Below, in pieces: positions 47,040 to 56,949 of a DNA stretch of 64,000 nucleotides. The notes beneath the pieces are model-generated. The model made no database searches. It was given only the letters and a program-made list of their open reading frames with translations, and had not been told where the DNA came from. Position numbers and translations under genes: made by a program. Position 1 is the first letter of the stretch. The number at the start of each line of letters is the position of its first letter. Source of the DNA: Lyophyllum atratum (taxonomy: Eukaryota; Basidiomycota; Agaricomycetes; Agaricales; Lyophyllaceae); assembly GCA_014905825.1 (NCBI GenBank), contig JACGCN010000013.1, positions 1,364,001 through 1,428,000 of the forward strand. Direction: 5' to 3'.

Positions 47040-48390
47040 ATGTCAGAAAAGAAGGCAAGTACCCCTCCCACCAACATACCCCTTCCCAGTGCTCACAACT
47101 CGCCTACAGCAAGCCCCCACAGTCAGTCCCGGCAAGCTCGCCATGTCGCGGGCGCTCGGCGCCGCATTCCTCAATCACCAGGTCGAGCAGCTGGAGAAGT
47201 CCGTGTCCAATGGTCCCGCTTCTGGGAACTGGAGGAGGCGGCAGATGGGTCCTGTGGAGCAGGCGCCGCAGCCTACGATGGGGGGCGGGAAACGGCCCCC
47301 GATGGCCCCTGGTATCAAAGTGGCAAGCCGACGGCCCGGGGAGGAGTCTCAGGCTGCGCGGAAGGGGAGGGCAGTAGGCAGAGATGCGGGAGGGGCTGCG
47401 GTGAGGAGTTACCCGCAGGATGTGGGCGGGAGGAGGAGGTCGAGCGATGAGGAGAGGGAGAGGGAGCGGGGTGAGAAGGACGCTGATATCGTCGTTGTGG
47501 ACGCTAGTGTGCTCGTGCACGCTTTGTACCAGCTCAAGAAGTGGTGTAGGGACGGGCGGGAGGAGGTCGTTATTGTTCCACTGGAAGGTACGCCGGACCC
47601 TATTTGTGTCTTGCCATGAACCCGAGACCGAACTTACTGGCGTCGGCACATAGCTCTGAACACGCTCGACTTGCTCAAGAAAGGCACCACCCCGCTCGCT
47701 CAGCGTGCACGCGCAGCGTCCCGCGTCCTCGAGGCGCAGGTCGGCACCAACCCCCGCATCCGCGTCCAGCAAGACGACGCCTTCGTCCTCTGGGACAAAA
47801 TGGAGTTCAATTCCACCCTCGACCCATCCAAACCCCCCTCCTCCACCCCCCTCCCCCTCCCCTACACCTCCCCCGAGTGGGTGCGCCGCACCATCTGCTG
47901 TGCCCAATGGGAAGTCGAGCACGGCGCCTCCAACACCCCGCCCCATCCCACCGCCCCCTTCAAAGTCGTCCTGGCCGTCCTGGCGCACACCCCCGCCTCC
48001 TCGGACGTCGCATCCTCCCTCGGGGACCTCAAGCTCTCCTCCTCCCCCACCCCCGTCCCGCTCCCCGCCCCGCACGTCCAGGCCAACAAACACGAGCCCC
48101 GCTCCGCGGGGGCGCTCGTCACGCACTGGGCTGCGCGCGCCCGCATCGCCATGCTCGCCGTCGACCCGACGTCCGCACCCGCCGAGGAGGATGTTGGGGG
48201 CGGGGGCGGGCCTCGGGCGAAGCGCGCGGCGGTGAGGGCGCGGAGGCCGTCTGATGGGAGTGCGAAGGGCCACGGCGGGGGGCTGGTGGAGCGCCCGCCG
48301 GCGGTGATGGCGATGATGGAGATGGTGGCGCAGCCGAGCAAGGTTGTGAGGGTGCTTGCGAGGGGGGAGAAGTTGGATCCGGACCCATGA
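47040..48390 (+). CDS. PIN-domain protein
   Basis: Contains a PIN-like nuclease fold, as in Smg6-type or rRNA-processing nucleases. Exon 1 is only MSEKK (47040-47054). A GC-AG intron (47055-47109) leads to exon 2 (47110-47587), beginning QAPTVSPGKLAMSRALGAAF, with a basic Arg/Gly-rich linker and then the first PIN strand DADIVVVDASVLVHALYQLK. Exon 3 (47654-48390) continues ALNTLDLLKKGTTPLAQRAR, NPRIRVQQDDAFVLWDKMEF and, after a Pro-rich insert, WVRRTICCAQWEVEHG, THWAARARIAMLAVDPTSAP and a Gly/Arg-rich tail. The first catalytic Asp (VVDAS) is visible; later acidic residues are less certain because of the inserts. Probably nuclear or cytosolic RNA-related; the target is unknown. Confidence 0.75.
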
Positions 48391-50228
48391 TGGCGCTAAG
48401 GTTGGGATTTGAATTGCAGTTCTTGACGGGTGAGTTTGTTTGGGTCTTGGGGTGTGGGAGGGTGCTTATGGTTTGGGAGGGCAGGCCACAGCTACTTCTA
48501 TCCACAGAACACAGACTAGAGCGAGCGGCTTGAACTGGCACTCGTCGTGGGCGCGTCGGTATACGGCCACATGCGTCTTCATTACTCCTATTGCCCTGGA
48601 CGAGATATACGACTGCAACTGACGGGGGGCGTAGGTGCTGTGTGACTGCGCGTGTATTCCACGCGGTGCACGGATGGAATGATCGTTCGAAGATGCATGC
48701 ATGGTAAGTGTGCCCCCGTCGCTCGTCTCGGTCTCGCAAGGATGAAGGCAACTTGGTGCGGAATTGTCGGGAGGAAAGAGGAGAGGGTGGGTGGATGGAT
48801 GGATATATTGGATGATCATGAGGCTTGGTTTTTGGTTTCTCGGATACTCCCGTCGTTTCTCCGTTCCACCTACCCCCTCCCCCAGTTCCAACGCTTCCGG
48901 GTCCGGTCCTACGTCTCTCATATCCCCTCCGTACTCCCTGCCCTTTTCTATCGATCTATGCGTCCACACCATATGCACAACTCTTCTTGAATATCTGTCC
49001 TCTCTCCCTTTGACTCTATTTCTTTTTTTTGATTTTGATTTTCTTTCTCTCGATATGTAAGATCTGTGTATATGCGTACTCTTATCTATATGTGTTACAT
49101 CCCTACTTCAAGCGCTAAGCGAGAGTGGTCTGGGTCGCTCGTGGTCGTTTTCTATACTAATAGGTTGCGTGATGCAGTCGAATGCCACTTGGAAAAGGGG
49201 ATTGATCGTTTTGTGTTCGTCGTGCCTGATTCGCGCATTGCTGGAGGAGGAGGAGGAGGGCGCTGGGGTAGTCGTGTTGTAGGACTCGGGACAGTGAGTT
49301 TTGACCTCATTGTGACTATTGGGGTGCTCTGATCGTTAGGAAAGGAACTTACTACATATCCGACTATTGCAGTCCGCGACCGCAACATTCATATAGTACG
49401 TGTCTTTCTATCTTACCGTCCTAGGACTGGGTTGGGACCCTCATATGTTCCATCTTGAGCATCTAAAGAATATTTGCGGTCTACGGCATCTCAAGTATCT
49501 CCACGTGCAAACCTGGGGCCGCCGACGCGACCTCATCCAGATATGCCACATTGCTCAAAAAACGATCATCTAAGATGTGTTAGTTCGAGATGACATACAC
49601 TAGGAGGCTTTCAAGCAATAGGCCCATGTCCCATCTCGTCGATCCAAAGCGGCTTTGAGGGAGGGGGGGAATTGTTGAAACTTACTTATGTTCACCGATT
49701 TACGGCGGGCTTTGAAACGTTTGGGTGGCGTTGGTCGTGCTGCTGACGTGGGCAGGTGCGGCATCGCCCGGCTCCCGTTTGGGCGTCAGAACCCTCAGAA
49801 CCGCGTCTCAGATGACAGCCGGTGTCGTCAGCTTCTTGAGATCGTCCGATGATCGATCGATCCTCCTGAAATAGACCTGAGAAATGAGAAATGAAACCAA
49901 GCAGCGCGTTCGTGGCGTCGACTTTCGAGCGCGCCGTCGGCGCGTGGTTCGCGCCGAACGAGCAAGCACCAACACAACGAGAAAACAACACCATCATTGA
50001 AGGCTCGCGGAAGACATAATAGCCCAAGCGCGTCCGTGGCGTCAACTTTCGAGCGCCGTGTGTTCGCGCGCGGGCGCGAACGCGCAAACACCAAGAGCTT
50101 AATGAGCACTCGTGGCGTCAACTTTCGACCGCCGCATGTTCGCGCGTGTGCCCGAACGAGCAGACACCAGCACCTTGAAAAAATAAGCTCAGGAAGGGTC
50201 CTTAGGCATCATATCTTTGGGCGAAGAT
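48391..50228. other. intergenic, repeats towards right end
   Basis: 1.8 kb without a convincing gene. A small frame at 49066-49332 has no family features. Three diverged copies of a GC-rich sequence occupy 49911-50173. Confidence 0.5.
49911..50173 (+). repeat. three diverged copies of a GC-rich ~63-bp repeat
   Basis: Copies begin near 49911, 50036 and 50112. Each starts gtggcgtc, then g/aactttcga, a cgcc block, a gttcgcg-rich block, gaacg-gc and a-acaccaa/g. The block gttcgcgcgcgggcgcgaac in the middle copy is self-complementary. Spacings of about 125 and 76 bp show intervening sequence between the first two copies. Confidence 0.6.
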
Positions 50229-50987
50229 ATGGGCGCCCCGGCGAATGCGTGGCAGCAGATGTCAGGTGTTGCCCCGTCCGACTCCCTATTTGACTGGCTC
50301 CATCCTTACCTGCGCAGCGCACTCAGCCCACCAGGCAGCATGTCCACCACCGCTGAGTCCACCATCACCAGCAGATACAACACGCGGCCCACCACCGCGG
50401 AAGCAAGGCTTACACCGTGTCCCTACTCGACGCAAGCCATTGTGCGCCACATCGTCGCACCGATCCCAACCATACGACCCAGCCAGTTCACCTCCGACCA
50501 CACTTGCCTCGCCTACGACACGCACCACCTCATCACCTACTATCGCACCACTGCGCTCATCGTCTACAAGGCCCTTCAACCAGGTGACAACGTCGAGCTC
50601 TTTCTTGACCAACGGCCAGCAAGGCTTCAACGGCCAGCGGCAACCAGGCCTCACCCCCAAGCAGGCTGGTGGGTCACTGACCACCGAGCGGGATGGCTGC
50701 TCAGTGTAAAAATTGTGGGGATCATCCGTTGCAACGATCCCGACTGGCTGTATTTCTCCCTCACTAGTCATGATAACCGACTTGACCACCTGGCCGTCCT
50801 CATCATCCCAGCAGATCTGCAATCGTGCGGTCTGCCACATCCTCGGGCGGCACGTACTCAGGGCCGCCGCAAAGCGTATGATGTCTCGGCACCCGCTCCT
50901 CCGAGGATGCTGCGACTTGGGCAGAAGAAGATCAGCGACCTGATGGGGCCAAAGGAGGCTCCCATTGACCCGATCTATTGGGAATGA
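50229..50987 (+). CDS. Hypothetical protein, paralogue A of an unrecognised family
   Basis: A single open frame of 252 residues from ATG 50229 (MGAPANAWQQMSGVAPSDSL). The first 130 residues look disordered, with many Thr/Ser/Pro. The core reads LIVYKALQPGDNVELFLDQR, GWLLSVKIVGIIRCNDPDWL, YFSLTSHDNRLDHLAVLIIP and ADLQSCGLPHPRA, alternating hydrophobic strands like a small beta-barrel. The tail is KKISDLMGPKEAPIDPIYWE. The core aligns by eye with the protein at 51701-52705 on the same strand. No domain is recognised; the paralogy is the main support that it is a gene. Confidence 0.6.
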   Translation: MGAPANAWQQMSGVAPSDSLFDWLHPYLRSALSPPGSMSTTAESTITSRYNTRPTTAEARLTPCPYSTQAIVRHIVAPIPTIRPSQFTSDHTCLAYDTHHLITYYRTTALIVYKALQPGDNVELFLDQRPARLQRPAATRPHPQAGWWVTDHRAGWLLSVKIVGIIRCNDPDWLYFSLTSHDNRLDHLAVLIIPADLQSCGLPHPRAARTQGRRKAYDVSAPAPPRMLRLGQKKISDLMGPKEAPIDPIYWE

Positions 50988-50994
50988 TCGTCCG

Positions 50995-51104
50995 TCGTTG
51001 CCTCGAACATCGTTGCCTCGAACATCGTTGCCTCGAACATCGACATCGTTGCGATCCTCTATCATGGTCCCCTCGAACATCGTTGCCTCGAACATCGACA
51101 TCGT
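50995..51104 (+). repeat. 15-bp tandem repeat (cgttgcctcgaacat)
   Basis: The unit cctcgaacatcgttg recurs three times in a row, followed by acatcgttgcgatcctctatcatggtcc, then two more copies ending in catcgacatcg. Read on the minus strand it gives repeated VRGND. It begins 8 bp after the stop of the paralogue A gene. Confidence 0.8.
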
Positions 51105-51121
51105 CGCGACTCATGCTTGCT

Positions 51122-51466
51122 GCACAGACTCGTTATTTTGACACAGACTCGTTATTTTGCACGGCATTTCTTAACCCGACCAAGTTGGTACAGACTCCTC
51201 ATGATCATTGGCATATTTCCTCCGTACATACACCTCCGATAAACTTCATATATCAAGCGTGCTGGCGATATACCCTATTTTTCCTCCGCACTTCCGAGCC
51301 ATTAAAATTCAAACGTACTGATTCATTCGCAAGCTTGCTTCGTTTACGACGATCGGGCGCATGGCTGAGCATATATTCAGACGTGCTGATTTGTTCGAAT
51401 CCGCGCGCCTGGCAGCCAAAGACGGCAAGCTTGCTTCGTTACGACGATCGGGCGCATGGCTGAGTC
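51122..51466 (+). repeat. two short direct duplications
   Basis: The 18-mer cacagactcgttattttg occurs twice in tandem near 51122-51159. A longer block (gcaagcttgcttcg, then ttacgacgatcgggcgcat and ggctgag) occurs near 51331-51367 and again near 51425-51464, with one extra t in the first copy. Together with the 15-bp repeats this marks a locally duplicated intergenic segment. Confidence 0.6.
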
Positions 51467-51700
51467 ACATTTTGAGGGTGTTTTCCTCTCTCGCTCTGCC
51501 ACCTAACCTTAATATACTTGTCTCTTCTAGGCTTCTTGTTTCTTCTAGGCACGCCCTCTGGTTCCCGGACAGGCTTCTGCTACTCAAGATGCTTTCCCTG
51601 CAACACGTTGCGCCGCCGCGCCCCTAAGGTAACAGTTCAGAAGCTTGAAAGGCCAAGATAAATTCCTCTCACTCATGTAGTTAACCGTCAGTGCTCTGTC

Positions 51701-52705
51701 ATGTCCTCCCACTCGAATGGCAGTTCACTCCGCGTTGGAGAACACCCCTTCTCACCCTCGTTCACCTTCAGCCTCCAGCCTCCGTCGACAGATATCACAG
51801 GCTCCGTCTTGTCGTTCAGCTCTGATGGCGGCTCTCTAGGCGTTGGCAATCACTATACACTCCCTGCCTACCAGGAATTCTCCCAGCAGACCACGCGCAG
51901 TAGACCACCCCCGTACTGTGAAGCTCTCTATAGTAATAGAGACCCTTCGCGCGCAGACCCCCAAGATGTCATGGGCAGCTCGATCAGACGAGCAACTTTT
52001 TTTATCGATACACCTCCCCCATCGTCGATTTCAACCTCGTCCTCAGCTCTTAGCTTCACCAGCTCTTCAGACCTCAGCGTCACCAGCTCTGATGAGAGCT
52101 CCGAGTCGGCCTATCACCCTCGCCGTCGGTTCTTCCTCAACCCGCCGGCTACATACCGCCATCGCCAAACAACCAAGATTTTAGCCCGGCGCTCGAGTTT
52201 CCCCGGGGGGTTGTCCTATCGCTTGACCGGATTTGTTCTTTACAAGCCCATCGGACTTGGTGGTGACATCGAAATATACAGCGACACCAGGCCAGAGGTC
52301 GAACCCGACGTTGGACCATCAAAATGGGACTTCAAGGGGACTGTGATAAGGATGTTGCGCTCGAGGGAGGCTTCATGGGTCTGGTACGACTTAGTCACGG
52401 TCGGCGGCTTTCATGCCACCCTCCTTGTCCCCAGCGCTTGTGCGAAGTTAGGATGTGGGGGCAGAATCATGGACTTTATTTGGACGAAGTGCCTCGCACC
52501 TACAACTACTCTGGCTTATGCCATTTCCGACCCACTCGACGAGCCTAGCGCTGAGGCATACACATCCGCGCGCCGCGACATCGACCAACTCCTGGCGGTG
52601 TCTGTGGCCTATTCCGTCGGAGGAGAGATACAAAACCAGCCTCGCGGACAGCCTGTCCATCGGCGAGTGATACTGCGCTTGCTATCACTCTTTGGCTGGA
52701 AGTAG
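51701..52705 (+). CDS. Hypothetical protein, paralogue B of an unrecognised family
   Basis: An open frame of 334 residues starting MSSHSNGSSLRVGEHPFSPS. The N-terminal half is Ser/Pro/Thr-rich and probably disordered, with TTFFIDTPPPSSIS-like Ser runs. The core reads LTGFVLYKPIGLGGDIEIYS, KWDFKGTVIRMLRSREASWV, WYDLVTVGGFHATLLVPSAC and AKLGCGGRIMDFIW. This matches the neighbouring protein at 50229-50987 in strand order and in key positions (V/LxxYKxxxxGDxxExxxDxRP; WxxxxxxVxxxxRxxxxxWxxxxL; HxxxLxxPxxxxxxGxG). A C-terminal extension, ASSARRDIDQLLAVS-like, follows. Probably a tandem duplication; no domain recognised and no function inferred. Confidence 0.65.
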   Translation: MSSHSNGSSLRVGEHPFSPSFTFSLQPPSTDITGSVLSFSSDGGSLGVGNHYTLPAYQEFSQQTTRSRPPPYCEALYSNRDPSRADPQDVMGSSIRRATFFIDTPPPSSISTSSSALSFTSSSDLSVTSSDESSESAYHPRRRFFLNPPATYRHRQTTKILARRSSFPGGLSYRLTGFVLYKPIGLGGDIEIYSDTRPEVEPDVGPSKWDFKGTVIRMLRSREASWVWYDLVTVGGFHATLLVPSACAKLGCGGRIMDFIWTKCLAPTTTLAYAISDPLDEPSAEAYTSARRDIDQLLAVSVAYSVGGEIQNQPRGQPVHRRVILRLLSLFGWK

Positions 52706-52949
52706 TTTTCGCTCGGCCTCCTCACCTCACCACATGGATCCCACATTTGATTGCATCATTCCGAGCTACCCCTTCGCAAACGCCTCCGTTGCAATGTATG
52801 TAGTTTTATCTTGCTATATCTTGAGCTCAGACAGCAATTTTCGCGATAATTGAGTCATATGTTCTCGACTAATATACATATATGTTTCTGACCACTCGAA
52901 GACATTACCTTGTGGTGTTCTTCTTGAATCATTCAATGAGTATGTTTAC

Positions 52950-54264
52950 CTAAAGTCTAAAATCAATTCTGGCGCAGAGAGAACACAAGAAAAGCAAGCA
53001 GCCTACAAATTCATTTTGTACCCATCCCCCCGCCCTTCGGACAGCTGCTAATGACCATCGCTGCTCCAAAGGTGCATGCACAAACCTGTATTGCGCTCCT
53101 CCCCTGCGGAGTGAATGGGCTGTGTAGCGCTTCACTGAATCGCCCGTAAACTCGCTAATCAAGTTCTGCACCATGTTATGCGTCATTTCGCGGTCGGGGT
53201 AGATGGTGCCTCCGGAAGAAATGAGCGGAAAAAGGTAATCATCAGTTGCTAGGGGTCGCCCGATGGTGCGCTCGACGTAGTCCATATATCGGAGGAGATG
53301 AGTATAAAGGTCAATTTCTTCCATGTCCTGCTCGAATATCTTGTAGACCTTGCCTTCCGAGTCGGGTATGCTTAGATCAGATGACGGAGTTGGTGATAAA
53401 CGCACTCACTACGCATGGGATCAGTGTTTGGTAACAATATTCTGATGTAGGGATGGTTGCTCTCGTCGATGCAACCGCGCATGATATGGCCGGTTCGTAC
53501 TTTGGTTAGCTCATGGTTACTAGAAAGAACAGCCGCGGTAAATGATTCGTCTACGTCATCAATAGTATGGTGGCGTACCGAACCCAGATGTTGAAGCCGA
53601 AGGCGAACATTGCTCGCCCCGAAGCGTGCTTGAGTGCTAGAGCACTTTCACTGTCACTTTTGGGTAGACTTTGAAGGGCCTCAGATGGATACTGGTTTTC
53701 AGACCAGTCCATCAAATCCTTCATTGCATCGCGGCCTAGTGGCTCTACTTGGTCGCGAGAAGATGGGCCGCTGCTTCGAATAGACTTGATGAGAGCCCTC
53801 AACGAAGTAGCACGCGCTGGATTGCCTTGAATGGCACCTGTATCTTCCTGGTAACCGAAGTATTCTCCGGACCAGCGACCATCTCCCCTTCAGTTCGCAT
53901 CCGAGGTCGGTCATTGCGACACATAGACGCCAGACATTGTCACTTACATCTTATCCCAGTAATGGGTAAATGCCTGTTGAATTGATACAGCTGTACTGAT
54001 CCCAATTGCTTCGGTGACACATCTGTTGGTGAGATAGGCCTCGAGCGCAAAGAGCGAGTACCGGTTCGGAGGGCCCGAAAACGCCTTCTCAAGTATATCG
54101 GTACCCGTTTCATCATTGACCAGCCTTTCAGGTCGCTCCGCAGCGAGCTTGGCCAGGAAAGCGAAGCCTTTTTGTAGGTGGCCGCTATAGACTGCCATTG
54201 TTGCCGTTGATGGTGTCATAGTCATCGAAGTGGTGGAAGTGGGAAATGAATTGACACAAAACAC
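52950..54264 (-). CDS. Crypton-type tyrosine recombinase
   Basis: A second class of tyrosine recombinase in this window, resembling fungal Crypton DNA transposons. The N-terminal exon reads GHLQKGFAFLAKLAAERPER, FALEAYLTNRCVTEAIGIST and AFTHYWDKM. A short intron leads to GDGRWSGEYFGYQEDTGAIQ and NPARATSLRALIKSIR. Later exons contain ALALKHASGRAMFAFGFNIW, VRTGHIMRGCIDESNHPYIR and the catalytic region NLISEFTGDSVKRYTAHSLR (H-x-x-R box), then RWSLAAVRRAGGW. The frame ends shortly after GGWVQNEF without the expected Tyr-containing helix, although a splice donor gtaggc follows EF. It therefore looks truncated or the last exon is unresolved. No element ends were found. Confidence 0.7.
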
Positions 54265-54539
54265 GGTCGCACTTTTATATCATGTCTTGGTTTCAGTTTT
54301 TGTCAGCATGTAATTATAGACAAGCATTCTGGGGAGTTGTATTGAAAAAATAATTTACTGAAAGCATGGAGTTAGAAACTGAAAAGACTAAGAGCGAGAG
54401 AAGCTGTTGCTCACATAGGACGATAGAGTCAGCGAGCCCGATATGGTGCCTAGAGGGAATAGATTTACCTTGGCGTCAACTTAGTGACATTGCCAGGTAT
54501 CATCAGCAGCCAGCCACCAGTGCTTGCCCTACGTCCAAA

Positions 54540-55230
54540 TCCTCATTAGTATCTCACACATAAAGACAAGGGTCGCACGCGCATCCAACGGGTTGGTAGC
54601 AGTGTTGCATATATGAAGCCACGCGCTCATTGAAAGGCGCCTTATCGAAACCGCGCAAATTCGGCAGATGGATCTTGAGCCACCGCAGGCTGCGCTCGCC
54701 CAAACGCTTCGCCTCACCGAATTTGAAAAGCCCGCGAGATATATCATCACCGATGTGGTTCGGATGTGGGGTAGTGAGGTGCGCTCTGCCACGAAAGTCG
54801 AAGTCCACTCGCCACTGCTCCAGACCTCAAGGACCACGTCGAAAACTTCCTTATTGATCTTCCATGGCGCGCTCCAGAGAACATCTAGACCTGCAAACAC
54901 CTGCTCGACATTCCCGGCTTCAGCTGCGTGCTTGAGGTAGCTCAGTTGCTCAGTAGAGTCCTGGAACCGCATGGCATTGGCTAGGGGTGGTTGCTAGTCA
55001 GCGGGTGATTGATAAAAGCACGAAAAAGGACATACTCTTGTTGTACAGGTAACCGCCATTGTCGTGGGTTAACCAAGGCTTCGGTTTGACCAGGCAGATG
55101 ACGAGGATGAAGTGCCGCATGCAGCCTGTCTCTTGCGAGACGCTCGGACATAGGTGGTTCAGCCGTAGGACTCCGAGTTTCGGGCCCCGCATGTACTCGT
55201 AGGTATGGTAGAAAGCGGGTTGGACCTCAG
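54540..55230 (-). pseudogene. Broken fragment of mitochondrial RNA polymerase gene (RPO41 type)
   Basis: Successive pieces of a single-subunit mitochondrial RNA polymerase lie on the minus strand in different frames: VQPAFYHTYEYMRGPKLGVL; then, frame-shifted, MSERLARDRLHAALHPRHLP; then, shifted back, LVKPKPWLTHDNGGYLYNK; then, after an intron, AMRFQDSTEQLSYLKHAAEA and INKEVFDVVLEVWSSGE; then in another frame VDFDFRGRAHLTTPHPNHIG, DDISRGLFKFGEAKRLGERS and LRWLKIHLPNLRGFDKAPFN; finally ATNPLDARATLVF in a further frame. At least three frame changes and an internal deletion between SSGE and DFRGR show that it cannot encode the enzyme. Both protein ends, including most catalytic motifs, are absent. 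A functional copy must exist elsewhere. Confidence 0.85.
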
Positions 55231-55269
55231 AGCTAACAGTAGATTGTGACTTGTCAGCTCACGCAATTA

Positions 55270-55566
55270 CTCGATATTAGGAAAGGTGCTCACATCTCTT
55301 ATTCTGTTAAGCTCCGCCACATCCATCAGACACTCATCACACCAATCTTCGACCGTACATGCTACGTCCACTTCCGCCGTCCAGCCCTCCCCGTCCGGCA
55401 TAGGTTTCGCCGCCGCCATCCGCCGCTGTGCCAGACACCGATACCCCATGTTAGAGAAGTATCCTGCATCTCCGGCCCGTGGCATGAACAAGAAAGAGAG
55501 TTCAGAGTTTGGAGTCGAGCAGGGAATAGGGAGTTTGTGGTTGACATCGAGTTCGTTGAGGGGCAA
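55270..55566 (-). CDS. Unrecognised reading frame, about 99 residues
   Basis: A short minus-strand frame with plausible composition: LNELDVNHKLPIPCSTPNSE, LSFLFMPRAGDAGYFSNMGY and CTVEDWCDECLMDVAELNRI. It directly precedes the polymerase fragment but does not belong to that protein. It may be an exon of another broken gene. No family recognised. Confidence 0.25.
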
Positions 55567-55981
55567 ATCAGCGGGAGCGTAGCCTGTGGGTGGTCAGGAT
55601 ATGAGAGCGGGAGGGTGGGTGTCCATGACGGTACTCGTGGGGGCACGATTCCAGCGTATGAAGAGGCGTCGCGCTTCTCCCCTCGCTGAGCGACTTTGAC
55701 GAATGTCATCGGCAATCGCAGAGATAACACATCACCAGCCTCGTGTTCAAGATCTTATCTTATCTCATGCCCCAAACATATCCCAAGCCCTGCCGGAGAG
55801 GTGTAATCAGCAACAAGAGACACTCTCCTTACCACTCTCTAATAAAATACAAGAAAGACACTCGTCATATAATCAAGAACACAATACAGATCAGAGTCCA
55901 TGTTCGCCAGGATACACAAAACACATTCGCTTCACACGGCAGGTCAGAGGAACAACGAGGACATGGCAGACGGCGGCGAGC

Positions 55982-56949
55982 CTAGTTCGCAGCCTCGCCA
56001 TTGACATCCTTCTTGTCCGCATTCTCGTTAGAGTACGTGTACGTGGGGGGAGCAGGGGCGGCCGCGCCGTCCTCGTACTCCTCGACGACGAAGATCTCAG
56101 TGTACTTGTTCTCGTCCTCTTTGGGGCCCTTGATGAGGCGGTAAAGGACGCTAGCGAGGACCCAGAACATCCTCAGGAATACACCAATTCCGCAGCCTAG
56201 ACATAAGCGTAAAACAAACGAGACACGAAACGAGTCAGTAAAAAGTTCCTGTATGATGCGAAACGGGGAGCAGACGCACCAAGGACGAAGGTGACGGCTC
56301 TTCCCTCCCACGCGCCCACGGGCCCAGCACCATCAGAGCGGCATGAACACGCTGCAACGTAGAAGAGTTGCGCAGACGCTGTTGCAGCCGCCGCGGTCGT
56401 GGCCATGGTGGGGGCGGGGGTGGACGATGTACGGGTTGGGGATGGCGCCGGGGTGGGGCCGGACCCTGCCCTCTTCGACGAAGGTGTTGGTCATTGCACC
56501 GAGGAAGGGAAGGATATGAACCCGGTTGGAATCCGAGCCAATGGGGCGGACGTGATGGTGGTGGTGGGGTTGGGGGCGCTCGGTGGCCTCGATCAAAGGC
56601 CAGCTGAGAGCCTTCCTGAAGGCGTTGGAGAGTGCGATAGCTCTCTGGCACATGCGGGAGCCGCCGCAGGGACCACTGTGGTTGGATTGGGTGGTGGCGG
56701 GCCTGACGAGAATGGCGACGTTGGGGTTGGCATTAGGTCGGGGGACGGCGCGGCCGAAACGGAAGTTGGAGGGGAGTTCTTGGTTGGTGCTTGTGACTAC
56801 CACCACACGGATGGGACTGGCGCCGACCTGGACTGTGAAATCGGTGGGGATCAGTCAGAAAGGGTGGGTAAAGGAGGGGAGTCTGAGAAGTGGGGCGGCG
56901 TACCGAGGGCAGCACCAGCCGCTGTGGCGGTGAGGAGAGCAAATTTCAT
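55982..56949 (-). CDS. His-rich secretory-pathway or membrane protein
   Basis: Not recognised. ATG 56949 encodes a signal-like start, MKFALLTATAAGAALG, followed by an intron. Exon 2 reads VQVGASPIRVVVVTSTNQEL, FGRAVPRPNANPNVAILVRP, GSRMCQRAIALSNAFRKALS, a run of five His, and PFLGAMTNTFVEEGRVRPHP. A further intron (not resolved) joins SAQLFYVAACSCRSDGAGPV and GAWEGRAVTFVLG. The last exon has a membrane segment, CGIGVFLRMFWVLASVLYRL, and an acidic tail with YTEIFVVEEYEDGAA. It looks like a single-pass membrane protein with the His-rich part on the luminal or outer side. Reading is consistent over three or four exons, so it is probably a real gene inside an otherwise damaged region. Confidence 0.6.

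Noticed and set aside
47104..48273. 389-residue open frame antisense to the PIN-domain gene
   Set aside because: It exists because the sense gene is GC-rich and stop-poor on the opposite strand. The sense strand has the PIN motif and splice phases; the antisense is low-complexity Gly/Arg.
50286..51101. 271-residue minus-strand frame with VRGND repeats
   Set aside because: It is antisense to paralogue A and its repeats are the translation of the 15-bp DNA repeat. The plus-strand gene has a paralogue nearby, which supports the plus strand.
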